Shown: positions 34,263-45,740, numbered from the stretch's first letter. The stretch: 64,000 nucleotides of DNA from Euborellia annulipes (GCA_023213315.1 JAKCPI010009463.1:62001-126000); one strand, 5' to 3'. Notes: generated by a model not told the origin, from the letters alone. Numbers and translations are program-made.

Positions 34263-34759
34263 CGTAATTATATGCACAGTTTTTTCTTTATAAAAGGAGA
34301 AATTCCCTATCCCTATTCGGAATTAATGATAGCTTAAAACCACTCCAGATAATTCTTGAAAAAAAAAAAAAACAGTAGTTGAGGAAAGTATATAGGACAA
34401 ACAAACAGATTTACAATTTATAAATTTGATAAAAGAATTTTTTTCTACGTTCAATGACAAGTTCTAAGTTCAAAACTAAATGGGCAAAATATATTTTAAA
34501 AAAATAGCACTATAATTTTCTTCTAATTCAAAATTCCTCCATTCTTAGTTCTATTAATTAAAAAGTCAAGAAAAATTTTATCTCAAAAATGATTTATAAA
34601 AACAGAAAAAATTCATTTTAAGATTTTTCTTAAGTAGGTATTTTTATTATGGGTTAAAAAAAAAATATTAAAAAACCTTATTGGAGAAAATTTTAATATA
34701 TCTTGATGTCAGCAAATGGAATTTTTCCTTTAGTGATTTGAGGTCATTTTTGTCTCTTT
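34263..34759. other. AT-rich spacer
   Basis: No feature recognised. Confidence 0.5.
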
Positions 34760-35100
34760 ATAGTGTATGGGGAAAAGGTCGTAATTAAAGAACCTCCCCC
34801 CCCCCCGCTGCCTGCCCTTCACATTCGGACTGCGCTCTGTAATATTTCGCAATTAGACGCGCGGACGAGGATGCTGGTTATGTCCCCAATATCGGCGACA
34901 TATTGGCCGCCTTGTGATGGCTCCGAAGAAATGACCATTCGAGAGCGGGGGGAGGGGGTACCATATTGACTGCCTCCCCCCTTCCCTCTCCCCCTTCTCG
35001 TTCATATCCCCATCTGGACCGATAAAACATCGCGCCAACCCTTCTGTCACTCGGCATAAAAGACACCTGCGGCGAAAAGTGATTAAAACTACACCCCAAG
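34760..35100. promoter_or_regulatory. Less AT-rich island, candidate regulatory
   Basis: CGCAATTAGACGCGCGGACG, ATATCGGCGACATATTGGCC, TCCGAAGAAATGACCATTCG. Overlapping frames on three registers are low-complexity proline or glycine rich and unrecognised. Confidence 0.28.
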
Positions 35101-35674
35101 ACTATTCTTCATTTTATTAATAATCCAACTAATTCTTCTACAAACAATAATAATAATAATTATACTTATATGACTTTATGTTCATGAAAATCCATTTTCA
35201 AAACATGTGTTCTTAATTAAAAGAAATTTGCAATTCTCTATTGAATCATAAATTCTATTCAATTATATTATCAATTCTATCAAGTTGGCTATCATTTTAA
35301 TCTTGCATCCGTTTAAAAGACGTTAAAAAGAAATTTTTACTGAAAAAATATTTTTATTTTTTAATTTTATTAATCAATTTTTTTTTATTTTTTAATCTGG
35401 AAATCTACCTACTGATTGGTAAAAAAAATATTTTTTTTATAATTCATATCTTGATAAGAGGGAATCTGTATGAAATTTTATTTTCCAAATGTACACAGTT
35501 TTCAATACTAATTTCTATAAGGTTAATTATTTTCTCATTTCTTAATTTCCCCAGACTGTTGGATCGCCAACATTTAAATTAGAGATACAGATAAGAGAAA
35601 AACATTTCTACAATAGTGATATCAGACCACTCAAGTCAATAATCTATTGATTTTTTATTATAATAAAAAATTTG
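35101..35674. other. AT-rich spacer
   Basis: No feature recognised. Confidence 0.5.
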
Positions 35675-35682
35675 AAACATTT

Positions 35683-35874
35683 TTTTTAACACTCACACTT
35701 TTTTCCTATTCACACTCAACTTAGGCCAAATAAGAGTTTATACCATAACCGTTATTTATGTAATTTGGTATCCAAATGGCTTAAATAAAATCATCGGACT
35801 GCCTGGGATCCGAACCCGCGACCCTTGGTATAGAACGCAGGCGCCCTACCAACTACACCAAGCCCGAGGTCTTT
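35683..35874 (-). mobile_element. SINE t1, nearly full
   Basis: Minus strand: tRNA-like head with TTGGTGTAGTTGGTAGGGCG (box A region), CGGGTTCGGATCCC (box B), body ATTTAAGCCATTTGG and tail GTGTGAG. AAACATTT flanks both sides (35675-35682, 35875-35882) but overlaps the tail sequence, so the duplication is uncertain. Confidence 0.85.
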
Positions 35875-35944
35875 AAACATTTAATTAATTAGGGGGATCC
35901 TTCCCAGGAAACAGTAACCAGGTGAAATAAAAAACTTTATGTTC

Positions 35945-35990
35945 TGTTGTCAACGTTTCGAGAGCTAGTCACACTCATCTTCAGTAGCGT
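35945..35990 (-). ncRNA. Hammerhead motif, cores intact
   Basis: Minus strand: CTGAAGA (35984-35978), stem II GAG...CTC, GAAACGTT (35959-35952). Boxes are perfect but no stem I is found in the flanks. The upstream minus-strand sequence TTACCGCAAAATTGATAATA recurs at 38606-38625, marking a shared element. Confidence 0.6.
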
Positions 35991-36169
35991 TATTATCAAT
36001 TTTGCGGTAACCTATTCTACTTCAGAATTGTCAAAAATAAGTACAGGTGGTGTACTGCATATTATTATCAAGTTTGTTTGTATTATTTTTGCATTGTCAT
36101 AAAAGTGTGCAATATACAAACTTCAACAACAACTATGCAACCGAAACTGCATTAAAACAGCAAGTAGTA

Positions 36170-36379
36170 CAGTGAGGAACAATAATAAGTCCCACCCATG
36201 TGTTTTCTGTTTGGGATTATTCCATTGTTTTTAAAAAAATATATATATTTTTTTAGTGGAAACTTTCATGGATCAAAGCTAGAAAATTTCCAATAAAGAT
36301 TTTCATTTTCTTTTATAAAAACAATGAAATAATCACAAGTAGAAAACGCATGAGTGGGACTTAACTTTGGCGTTCACTA
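36170..36379. mobile_element. Tc1/mariner-type MITE
   Basis: Ends CAGTGAGGAACAAT and (minus) TAGTGAACGCCAAAG, then AAGTCCCAC on both sides, with inverted repeats continuing for about 70 bases, flanked by TA (36168-36169, 36380-36381). 210 bases, no frame. Confidence 0.82.
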
Positions 36380-36475
36380 TACATCATATACATATATCAA
36401 CAGCCATCAGTCTCAACAAATTTATCATTTAATTAATTATTAAACTTGATTTTAAAATTATTTCTTTTATTCAAG

Positions 36476-36522
36476 CCAGAGCTAACGTTTTGCTCACATA
36501 TTGGAACATCTTCAGAGCCATG
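36476..36522 (-). other. Hammerhead motif with one core change
   Basis: Minus strand: stem I GGCT with AGCT (one wobble), CTGAAGA (36515-36509), stem II GTTC with GAGC (one wobble), then AAAACGTT (36491-36484), where the G of GAAA is changed to A. That change should abolish cleavage. Confidence 0.6.
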
Positions 36523-36559
36523 ACTACGTATTTGTTGACTCTACTTAACTTTGATATAA

Positions 36560-37229
36560 TGAAATTTATTAATTAATTTCTCCCTTCAGTTTTTATTTTA
36601 TTTTTTTTTTATACCTGTACAAAGAAAAAAAAATTTTTTTAATCAATAATCAACATCTTACAAGCAAGTAACTTGGTATGGAAAAAGTTAATCCTTGTGC
36701 AGTATTTAATGACTGGGTGTCTAGATACTTTGACGCAATTAATTTTCATGTGATCCTACTTGGATGAGGTTTCCATTTCCTGGATATATTTTTACCAGAG
36801 GTAAATTCGAAACTGCGTGGACTTCAAAAAGAAGAATCTTTTAGTTAATCCCCTCCTTATAAATCACTCTTCTCCCCATAATCCAAAACAAACTTTTGGT
36901 ATTGAATTTTCTTTTAATTTTAAATAAGTTCCATATTACTAAAAAAAATTAATCTACTTCTTGAGCTTGGAATATTTTTTTTTTTTTTTTAGGAAATTTT
37001 TCAAATCCATTCCTAGAAAATACTTTTTTTTTTTAAATATTAATTGAAAAGTTCCTCCAAACTCTCGCTCTAATTTTCTGAATTGTTTGAAAATCATTTT
37101 TTTTTTTTAATATTCTTTATGGATTCGCCTATTAGTAAATCATTTTCCCATTATTATTATTATAATTTTTTTTTTATTTTTTAATCGAGTTAATTGATTC
37201 AAGAACCCTAAATTTAATTAAGCAAATTA
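36560..37229. other. AT-rich spacer
   Basis: Homopolymer-rich; nothing recognised. Confidence 0.5.
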
Positions 37230-37600
37230 AATCTATTATTTGAAAAGTATGGAAACTCTCTCTCTCTCTCTTGTCCCTCTCCCGGGGCATGTTCATTTTG
37301 AGTTTTCCAACGAGGACGACGACAACGATGAGCATACGTTGTTCCTAAAATGGCCTAAAGGGTGGTATAGTGTGGGTGGAGGGTTCTTTCAGTGCGTCGA
37401 CATCTGTTGGTCATCGATTTCTCTCAGGGTAGCTTCCCTTCCTCTTTCTCTTCTCTCTCTCTGTCCGGAGAGCAGCCGGCCGATCACTTAACCCTCCCCA
37501 TTCCTGAACCTAAAAAAAACCTCGTTTTTCGATTAGCATTTAGTCTGAACAGAGAAGAGAAGAAGTATACGAAGAAGAACGTTTAAAAAGCTCCACACGA
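37230..37600. other. Less AT-rich island with open frames
   Basis: A 72-83 residue frame from 37240 or 37249 contains an acidic EDDDNDEH run and ends at 37491. CT runs flank it. No family recognised and no reliable splice signals; it could be regulatory or a chance frame. Confidence 0.25.
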
Positions 37601-38033
37601 TAATTGGGTTTGCTTTCTTCTTTTCTTCTTCGTTTGGTTTCAAAATAAATAGATAAATAAGCCTCTTTAATTATAACTCCGCTTCTATCTCTTTCTATTT
37701 CTATTTAGTTCTCAATGTCAAGTCACGATTTTATTTTCTAAACACCCGGTACGTTTCTCTTATATATTAAACAGTTGATGTTATTTAATAGAATAATAAA
37801 GATTGAAATGAGAAAAAAAATTAATTAACTAAAATTTTCTTCTTTCATAGCATAACATCAAAACGTTATTTAATTTCTATTTAAATTTTTCATCAAAATA
37901 CATGTAAAATAAATTTCAATAGTTCTTCAAATTCGATTTTAACATGTTTGAGAATTTAAAAAAGGGAAAGTAAAAAAAATATCATGCCTTGATTCAGATA
38001 GCAAATTTTCAAAAAACAAAAGAAAATTTTCGT
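37601..38033. other. AT-rich spacer
   Basis: No feature recognised. Confidence 0.5.
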
Positions 38034-38283
38034 GTATTGCAATAGTAGTGAGACTAAAGCCCGGTAGTTAGGCAGCCCAATTGGCAGCTTGTCAACAAGT
38101 CCGAACATCCAACCCTTTTTAATAAAAGAATAGCCAAAAAAAATTATCTTTTTATTAATTATAAATTTCAAGATATATGAAAATAAAAATTAGCTCAATG
38201 TTTTAATCAGAAAAAAGTTTAGTGAGCGTGTGCCTTTTGGGCTGCCTAACTACCAGGCTTTAGACTCAATACTAATCCAATAC
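38034..38283. mobile_element. MITE with 48-bp inverted ends
   Basis: Left GTATTGCAATAGTAG, CTAAAGCCCGGTAGTTAGGC and right complement CTAAAGCCTGGTAGTTAGGC, GTATTGGATTAGTA. AGGCAGCCCAA matches in both arms. About 250 bases; no frame of interest. Confidence 0.82.
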
Positions 38284-38335
38284 GGTAAATGTCTGTGAAC
38301 TTAGAAAATTTATACATTCTTTTTTTTTATTTGTT

Positions 38336-38432
38336 TAAGGTCTTTTTCGGCATCTGTGACCATTTAGACCCCGTCCTTATTTATTTCAATTGATTGGTAT
38401 ACAATTCAATTGAAATAAATCCAATTTAATTG
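38336..38432 (-). mobile_element. SINE t2 3' fragment
   Basis: AAGGTCTTTTTCGGCATCTG, CATTTAGACCCCGTCC and ATTCAATTGAAATAAA match the t2 copy at 56856-57016. The tRNA head is missing. Confidence 0.75.
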
Positions 38433-38597
38433 AAAAATACAATGTTATAAAAAATATTGTTTATCTAACAAATTTTTCAAGGAAGAGTAACAAACCAGTT
38501 TTTTTTTAATTAAATGTATATATATATATATATTCTATTCCATTAAAAAATAATTATAAATTTTTATATTTGTATCATCGTAAATCGTGGAATATTA

Positions 38598-38640
38598 AAA
38601 TAGGTTACCGCAAAATTGATAATAACACTACTCTCCGTTT
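38598..38640 (+). repeat. Fragment of the 35.9 kb ribozyme-bearing repeat
   Basis: AAATAGGTTACCGCAAAATT and TTGATAATAAC match the minus strand next to the hammerhead motif at 35945-35990. The copy stops before the ribozyme core. Confidence 0.65.
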
Positions 38641-39005
38641 TTAATCTACTGGATCACAGGTCAGGTATTAGAAATACATTATTTGTAAATTTATAATTTT
38701 TACCCACTTATTATTAATCAATAGAAACTTATGAATTTTTCTTTTTAAATTTAAGAGCAGAATGTTTTTTTTTAATTTTAACAAAATCTGAGAAATTCAG
38801 GTCGCAAAACTAGAATTTGAATCCGAACCAAAATCATGGTGGGGTATTTACCCCCTCCCCCTTGCTTCTATTCTTCAATGGTAATTTGTAACATAAAACT
38901 TCATTTTGCTTCAATCAATAAAAATTTTTTTCTTTGGATAATTAAATGGATTTTCAATTTAAAAAAAAGGGGGAAAAGGAAAGAAAAGGGCTTTAAAGAG
39001 AGCGG

Positions 39006-39022
39006 TGTGTGTGTGTGTGTGT
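39006..39022. repeat. GT microsatellite
   Basis: GTGTGTGTGTGTGTGTG within a GA/GT-rich stretch. Confidence 0.9.
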
Positions 39023-39029
39023 GAGTGAG

Positions 39030-39260
39030 AGAGGCTTTAGACATGTTTATCAGCCCCCCGCGGGCGGCACTCCTGAGGGGTCCCCTTCTCTTCGTTGTCC
39101 CGTCTCCTCAGGAAACTAATGATCCATTGTGAAGCCTCCAATCGCCAAATAATATCTTCATTCAACAACACACTTGTCGAAATATTAAGTAAATGTAGCC
39201 ATCTATCGGCTATCAGGCTAAATACATTGTTGATGATTTAACGAATAGCAACGCCCTCTC
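39030..39260. promoter_or_regulatory. Candidate cis-regulatory island
   Basis: CCCCGCGGGCGGCACTCC, AACTAATGATCCATTGTG, CCTCCAATCGCCAAATAA, GTAGCCATCTATCGGCTATC. Repeat-free, with TAATGATCC and ATTGTG motifs. Inferred. Confidence 0.3.
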
Positions 39261-40369
39261 ACATGAATTATTATTTTTATAATACAAATCGCTTGTTAAA
39301 TCGGTTATTTCAATACAATTTTGTCGTGATAAAATAAAATTCGCAATTAAATAAAAAAAAAAATAATAATAAAGACGAATGAACAAAATTATGTATATGT
39401 CCTAAACCCCGAAAAGGGGAAGGATGAATCACTCAAAAATAAATAAATAAATAAATACGAATGATTAAAATATTTATGTATTTATGAAATTTTTGAGTTT
39501 TCAGATACTTCAGTATTTTTGTCATTTGGAAATTGATTTTATATTTACATACCGTACTGAACATTTTTGAAAATATGAATATAAATATATACGATATGTT
39601 TTTTAAACACGTATTAAATGATAAACTATATGGGCGCAGCCATCGGGGGGCAGGACGGGGGCCAATACCCCACCCCTGTCTTGATCTGAAAAATTTTTGT
39701 CTATTAAAAACAAATAGGGGCCTATATATACGTATTTTTCCCATTGTGAATTTTTTTTTTAATGAAAATATCAATATTTCTATTATAAATTTCTTAGTGC
39801 TTTATTTAGGAAAAAAAATTTTCTTGCAATTTTAAGCAATCAGAGCTGTAACCAGAAAATTTTTTCGGAAGTTTTTGGATAATTCGAACGATACTTTCCA
39901 CCCCTTTTCTAACACCATTTAAAATTTAAAAACAATATTTCTCTCTCAACTTTCCTACATTTTTAACTTATTATTATTATTATTTTTTTTTGGAGGATCG
40001 AGGATACCCATACCCACATACGCCCCTTCCCCCATGGCTAAGACTCAGGTAGCAACTCATTCTAACTTTTGTGACTAATAGTTGAAATTTATTAATTGCA
40101 AATAATAATATTTAATAGATTTCTCAAAATTTTTAAGATTTTTTTATTTATTTTATTTTATGTAGACTTTCTGACAGTTTTGATTTAGAGATTCTAAAGA
40201 TCTTTGAAAAAAATTTTATGTAAGCATTTATTAAAGATCTTAATAGAAAATGAGAATTTTTTAGAAAATAATTCGTGATAATTTTAAAAATTTTCATTAT
40301 TCTTTCAAGCACCGTTAATTTATCTATTTTATATAATTATTTATTTATTACACTTTTTCCAATTTCGTC
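39261..40369. other. AT-rich spacer with TE-end fragments
   Basis: GGGCGCAGCCATCGGGGGGC near 39634 and CATACGCCCCTTCCCCCATGG near 40017 resemble ends of GC-capped DNA transposons. Otherwise AT-rich. Confidence 0.4.
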
Positions 40370-41449
40370 TGCTATTTTGTTGAATTTAATGTGTGATTCA
40401 GTTTGCCTATAAACCAGTAAGGGGAGAGAAGATTTGAAACGTCAAATAGTATTATAATTCCGACCCTTTTCTTGAAACGACCATACGTTTCTCTTTTATT
40501 TGTTGTAACCTCGTTTTTAGTGTGCAAGGGATGATGTGATAGAGGGGGTGGAAAGAGAGAGAGAGGATTACTACCACCAAAAGTTTGAAAAGAATGTGAG
40601 TTTGTGTGAGTGTGTCTCGTTGACCTTGTTGTTGTTTTGTGCCCCGCGTCGGGTTTACTGCCCACTATAACCTAATAATAGCTGGGGTGGGGGTAAAGGG
40701 TTTACGACCCATAAGAAACACAGTCAAGTAATAGCGCTGCTATATAATAACAGAACGCCACCTATTCATTCACTTGTAAAGCTCTAAAAGAAAAAAAAAG
40801 AGAAGACGACGACGACGACGCCCCTTTCGACTACGACATACGTGATTTTTATTATTATCTTTATTTTATTCTAATGTCAATCATCTAAAAAAAAGAGACT
40901 TGTTAACGAAGATTCCCACCCTTATTAGGGCAAATGTTTAGGAGTCATAGGGTGTTCCGGCGACATTAAGCTTTCAATCATACTCTCAGCTCTCTGTCAA
41001 AATAAATAGGGATTGATTGATAGATTCATAAAAATCTCAAAGAAAATAAACTCATCTTTTTTTTTTTATTTATACACAATTATCATGTAAAATTTTATCT
41101 TGTAAAGAAACAATTTGTTTGGTAATTTATCGATAATTTTTCCTTCAAAAAATTTAATTTTAATAGGAAGTATAGATCTATCTCTCTATTCCTAAAGATT
41201 TAGCCACAATTTCCTAAAATTTTGCCAAAAAAAAAATAAAATAAATGAGAAAAAAGTAATTAAAATTGCTTATCAAATTTTACATATAAAATACAGTTAG
41301 TTTAAATTAAATAAGTTGAACCTAGAGGTATAATTTAAAAATGTAGGTTCTTCTTATCCACGAACTCAACATATAATAATTAAACGATGTAATGCATGAA
41401 GAAACCAAGCGCCATTATGATCGAAATTGAGATTGTAGGGAATAAGGCG
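40370..41449. other. Spacer, part less AT-rich
   Basis: GA run at 40555-40563 and GAC repeat at 40805-40820. The 97-residue minus-strand frame near 40372-40665 is not recognised. Confidence 0.4.
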
Positions 41450-41660
41450 TACCTAGACAGTTGGGGCCTGTGGCTTAGGGGTAGCCAGGGGGTTCAAACC
41501 CCTCCCCCCATGGGACCCAAGCCTTGACTAGATATGCAAGCTCTATAATAAAAAAAAATGATTTATAAATGTCCTAAAATAATCTTACATTTTTCAAATG
41601 TTTGAAAAAATTTTCTTGAAACCCTCCCCTCATCAAAAATTTCTGGCTACGCCTGGGCGT
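41450..41660 (+). repeat. tRNA-like / GC-capped repeat fragment
   Basis: GGCTTAGGGGTAGCC and GGGGGTTCAAACCCCTCCCC resemble tRNA A and B boxes. AGGCGTACCTAGACAG at the left and TGGCTACGCCTGGGCG at the right form loose inverted ends. Confidence 0.4.
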
Positions 41661-42180
41661 CACTAGAAGAGGGTGGGGGGAGTACAAGAGTTCAATGGGA
41701 AAATTTTTTTTTTCGAAACTTTATTTTTCCGCCCTGCGGAACATTTAAAAAGAAATTATTTTTTTAGAATCTATTTTTTCTACCCTGCGAAAAATTTTTT
41801 TCCCTCCTGTGAAGATTATTTTACCTTTCTTTTAGGAAGACGAAATTTTTTTCGCAAGGCGGCAAAAATTTTGTCTTCTCGGGGGCTTATTATATCTCAA
41901 CGCAACAGCAAATTACGCAAACTTCGAATACCGAAAATAAGAGAAAATTATATGCTGTACACTCAGTCACTCCAGATTTTGTAATCTATATCTGTATATA
42001 TTTTAATTAAATTATTTTTTATTTATTAAAATGAAAAGAGAGATAATATTTCACGTAAGACTATTTTGAAAATAATAATATACGTAAGTGGTATTATTTG
42101 AAGGTATTAAAAGAGAGAGAAGACGCAAATAGTAGTTTTATAATCTAGTAATAAAATGTAAACTAGTGTAAAGTTGTGTG
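41661..42180. other. Spacer with repeated CCCTGCG phrases
   Basis: CCGCCCTGCGGAAC and CTACCCTGCGAAAA with T runs recur at about 60-base spacing at 41730-41810. TCACTCCAGATTTTG at 41966 resembles the family H tail. Confidence 0.4.
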
Positions 42181-42189
42181 TCAACGCGA

Positions 42190-42740
42190 AGGGACATTTA
42201 ATTCGCGCGCTAAAGCGACATTTAATTGTACATCGGCGGGGGTGTAATAAGGCAAGGGCTTGGCCCTTCGTGTGTACGTATAACCCCGTGCGTGTGTGCT
42301 TGTGTGTGCGTGCGCCGTAAAGTTAATTACAATTGTTGACTCAAATTAAAGGGCAATCGCCGTCGGGTTTTATGAAGCCCAAGCCCCAAGATTACCTCGA
42401 GATAGAATTTAATTTGACCTTTATTGCGAGAGATGGATCCCGGCCGTCCGCCATTTTCGGTAAATATGTCAGCTGCCGGCAAGCACCACCCACCCAAACC
42501 CAACCACCCGGTACCTTAGAGAGTATATCATGTTTTTATCGTCGCTTTTACGAGCCGCCCGGTAGTCAATCACACCCCCGCCGATCGCCCAACGACACAC
42601 TCTGATGGAAATATTAAGGATAAGATTTTCTCTTTTTTTCTTTACGGCCTGAGATTAAGAAATCAAATTAAAAGAGCGAGAGAGAAAGGGAGCTTAAGAT
42701 GCGCGCTAATCCGGCTGATTGGGCGTTAGTTAATTACAAT
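42190..42740. promoter_or_regulatory. Large candidate cis-regulatory element
   Basis: About 550 bases of repeat-free, less AT-rich DNA. It carries ATTTAATTCGC, ATTTAATTGTA (42219), AGTTAATTACAATTG (42321), TTTTATGAAG (Abd-B/caudal-like, 42368), TTTATTGCG (42419), CAGCTG (42470), TTTTTATCGTCG and TTTTACGAGC. Density of homeodomain and posterior-Hox-like sites makes this the best enhancer candidate in the window. An overlapping 90-residue frame is not recognised. Confidence 0.42.
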
Positions 42741-43044
42741 CTTTTTAACAAAAATTTTATTTTTTTGTATAAACAATCAATAAAAGTTTATCTAAACCTG
42801 TTTTAATTAGTCTTAATTAGCAGCACGTTAATTTCTCAATCACAAAAGATAGAACATAACTTCGGACAAATTAACGCTTTTAATAATTTAATTTAATTAA
42901 TAAAAATCGCTATATTTTATGTACCGGTAGTTTGAGTCAAGATTTTTAATTAATAATAGAGGCGATAAAAAAAAAAAAATATAGGCCTATTTCAATGAGG
43001 TGGGTGGAGTAGGCAGCTAAAAGGAGAAATAAAACGCTAATTGA

Positions 43045-43105
43045 TTTCAGTCTGATCTGCGACGTTTCGGGTGCTTATCACTCCCTTCTTCAAGACCAGG
43101 TTGAC
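43045..43105 (-). other. Hammerhead motif with one box 1 change
   Basis: Minus strand: TTGAAGA (43093-43087, for CTGAAGA), stem II GGG...CCC with additional TG/CA pairs, GAAACGTC. Stem I is weak. The first C is changed to T. Confidence 0.5.
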
Positions 43106-43187
43106 TTATTTAATTATAGAAAATTAGAATTTTATTTCTCCTTCTGGCTATCTTTTACTTAATTGGAATAGCCCGCAATAAAAAATG

Positions 43188-43240
43188 TATATTCCATAGC
43201 TGATGTTTCGAATAACCAACACACTCATCTTTAGGGTTGG
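43188..43240 (-). other. Decayed hammerhead motif
   Basis: Minus strand: CTAAAGA, spacer with GA...TC pairing and GAAACATC. Two conserved positions changed. Confidence 0.42.
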
Positions 43241-43605
43241 ATAATTGTCAGGAGTAGAATATTCGTTTTTTTTTTTTAATTTTATTATTATGCTCCAATA
43301 TCCATTTATCGTATTGTTTGGTAGAAGATAATTTTTAAATTTTATAATAGAAATGAAATTCTATCACCATCTAGTGCAATGGGGGGCTTTTGGTCTCCCA
43401 TTTTTATTTATATCGGGGTGGTCTCCGAATTTTTTTAAACTTTATTAAATAGTTTTCGAGACCTATCCATTCGAATCAGATATTAATATTCATTTTGAAT
43501 TCAAGTGTCAGCTGACTTAGTGGGCCTATTTTATAAATATATTTTGCGTTTAAATTAATTTTCAAGTTGGTGGTGTCACCACCCTTCTTCCGTAAAAGCA
43601 AATAA

Positions 43606-43810
43606 AATATTTTACAATTAAATATTTATTAATTCATATACCCGAAAAATAAGGGTGTGCCGCCGGGAGTCGAACCACGGATCCTCCAATTTGTACACGG
43701 AGTGCCCTAACCACTAAACCACATAATATGAACTTCATATACCCGAATGTCGTGCGCCCGGAGCACACCCTTATTTTTTTCGGGTAAATAAATATTTAAT
43801 TGTATAAAAT
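43606..43810. mobile_element. Fold-back element enclosing a tRNA-like head (t3)
   Basis: Arms of about 60 bases (ACAATTAAATATTTATT; ACCCGAAAAATAAGGGTGTG with its complement) enclose a minus-strand tRNA-like segment: GTGGTTTAGTGGTTAGGGCA (box A) and GTGGTTCGACTCCC (box B). The anticodon arm does not fold properly, so it is tRNA-derived rather than a tRNA gene. A related segment is at 62855-62930. Confidence 0.75.
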
Positions 43811-44330
43811 TTCCGTTTCGCGGCTCACATACGCGAAATTATATATAATAAATCTTAAATATTATGTATAATTATTCTCATTTATCTAATAAAATATCTG
43901 AAAACAAATTATATTTAAAAAAAAAGAAAATTTTTTTGGGATATTACGTTCAATTACAATGATTTTAATAATGAATTTTAATGTCCTTCAATTGCATTTA
44001 ATGGTAAATCTTGTTATGCAATTTTACAAATATTATTAGGCTTAATAAAAAAATTTAGGGTTGAGGGCAGAGGACGAAGAATAGGCCTTTTATAAAAAAA
44101 ATATTTTCATGTAAAATTTTTAAAATCTAGACCCATTCCTCATAGAGATAAACCATTCCTGTACATGAAAATAAATAATAAATAAATAGATTCCCTTATC
44201 GGTGATAAAAATAATAAAACAATTAATTCAATAATTTATTTTAAAAAAAATAATATTAATAAAAATAGAGTAAATAAAACAAGAGTATTATCTTGATTTG
44301 TACAACTTGTTGACCTCACAAATAGCGCAC
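43811..44330. other. AT-rich spacer
   Basis: No feature recognised. Confidence 0.5.
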
Positions 44331-44334
44331 AAAA

Positions 44335-44412
44335 AAGCCCCCCCCCCCCACCCTTATCAGATTTGAACCTTGACGCCTGGCAGATGATAGAGGGGGGTGG
44401 GGGGTGGGGGGT
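44335..44412. repeat. C-run and G-run low-complexity patch
   Basis: A C run near 44339-44349 and GGGGGGTGGGGGGTGGGGGG at 44393-44412; G-quadruplex-prone. Confidence 0.7.
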
Positions 44413-44459
44413 GAGTTTATTTGCAAACACAGTGCATGCGTATATAAATATGTGCTCAA

Positions 44460-44810
44460 ACATGTGTGCTAATGTGTATGCACGTTGTGCCCCGCCCGGG
44501 GAACGTGTCTAATAATATTTATTATGCATTATTTTTGCCCGAGGACGTCCATAACAGCCGCGTGCGCGCACAACTAATGACAAATAATGTGTCGAATAAA
44601 GCGAACGTTTGTCATTTATCAATTGGCAAGTGGTGGGGGCGGAGGGGGTAACTGGCGATATGGTAACTGGTAACTGGGAACTGTAACACCGACGAGCTTT
44701 GTTTGTGCAATGAATCAGAGTAGCAGCACTCCGCATTAGTGCGGAGGCACGCACCAAAAATAGACACTCGCTGTGTTGAGAGACACGAGTCAAGGCGTAG
44801 CTTATACATA
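44460..44810. promoter_or_regulatory. Candidate cis-regulatory island
   Basis: TTTATTATGCATTATTTT (POU/octamer-like and homeodomain, 44518), ACAACTAATGACAAATAATG (44570), AATAAAGCGAACG and GCGCGCACAAC in unique sequence. Minus-strand frames are not recognised. Confidence 0.35.
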
Positions 44811-45370
44811 CATACTCCGTGAGGGGCGATTTTGTTTGTTTTATTTGCTCTGTTTTATTTGCAAATAAATTGACACGTGAAAATAATCACAATCACAGGT
44901 ATGAGAATTTGATTAATCTCTTAGAAAAGAGAAAAAGAAAAAAAAAATTTGTATAAAAATAAATAAACGAATCTATTTAATTAATTGTTTATTTTAGAGA
45001 GATCTAGGCCAATCGAGGTTGATAATATTTAAAGCAGCCTTGAACATGTTTTTATGAAAATATATTATCAAATGTCTTTTTTTATTTATTTTTCTTCCTT
45101 GTCTAACTAGACGTTGATTATATTATTTTGACGATAACTCGTTGAAAATTTGGTTCCTGGTTAAGTGATATAGGGGTTGGCTTTTTTTTCTACCCCTGAA
45201 TAAAATAAAAATTCAATTAGGAGTTTTGCAATAAGAAAAATCATAATTTTGCTGTTAATTCCGTATTTTTATTTGGTTACTAATCGATTGAAACAAATGG
45301 CTCAAAAGATTTAAAACAAAAAATCCTTATTTGACGCTGACATATTAAAAACAGAAAGAAAAGGCTAGAA
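44811..45370. other. AT-rich spacer
   Basis: Nothing recognised; a hAT-like single end CAGCGGTTCCAAACC starts at about 45373. Confidence 0.45.
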
Positions 45371-45484
45371 CAGCGGTTCCAAACCCGAGGGCCGCGGACA
45401 TCTATGAAAAGATAAAAATTTTATGTGGTTATATAAAAATATATATATACACTGGGCCTCAGCGTTTTTTTTTTTATAAAACTA

Positions 45485-45740
45485 GAAATTTATTATTTAG
45501 AATCTTTTATTGCTTAAAATTAGCTCAAATAATACATAATTAATAGAACTAATAGGGATAGATTGAATTGTATCATCTGTCAAAGTTCCTCTGCATAAAT
45601 CTGTTCATATTAGGACATATTTCATAAAAAATACTATTAATTATAGCATTTGAAACAGTATTCCGTCATTAACTCAATTTTTAATTTTTTTGGCGCTTGA
45701 CACACTATTGCATAATAGGGTCCATTAAGTTATTTAGACG
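45485..45740 (+). repeat. Dispersed repeat E with downstream block
   Basis: Same phrases as 11368-11712 (TAGAATCTTTTATTGCTTAA; TCATCTGTCAAAGTTCCTC), then GGACATATTTCATAAAAAAT to GCATAATAGGGTCCAT, which recurs at 58497-58613. The unbroken order here shows the 11.5 kb copy has an insertion. Confidence 0.72.

Noticed and set aside
39433..39774. 113-codon minus-strand open frame
   Set aside because: AT-rich composition (Lys, Ile, Phe, Tyr) crossing a transposon-end fragment; no homology recognised.
40432..40452. TTTGAAACGTCAAA as a hammerhead
   Set aside because: It is a simple short palindrome with no box 1 upstream.
43690..43730. Functional tRNA gene
   Set aside because: Boxes A and B are present but the anticodon stem-loop and acceptor stem do not fold properly, and it lies inside a fold-back element.
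45373..45405. Complete hAT element starting CAGCGGTTCCAAACC
   Set aside because: No matching right end was found within the next kilobases; recorded only as a single end.
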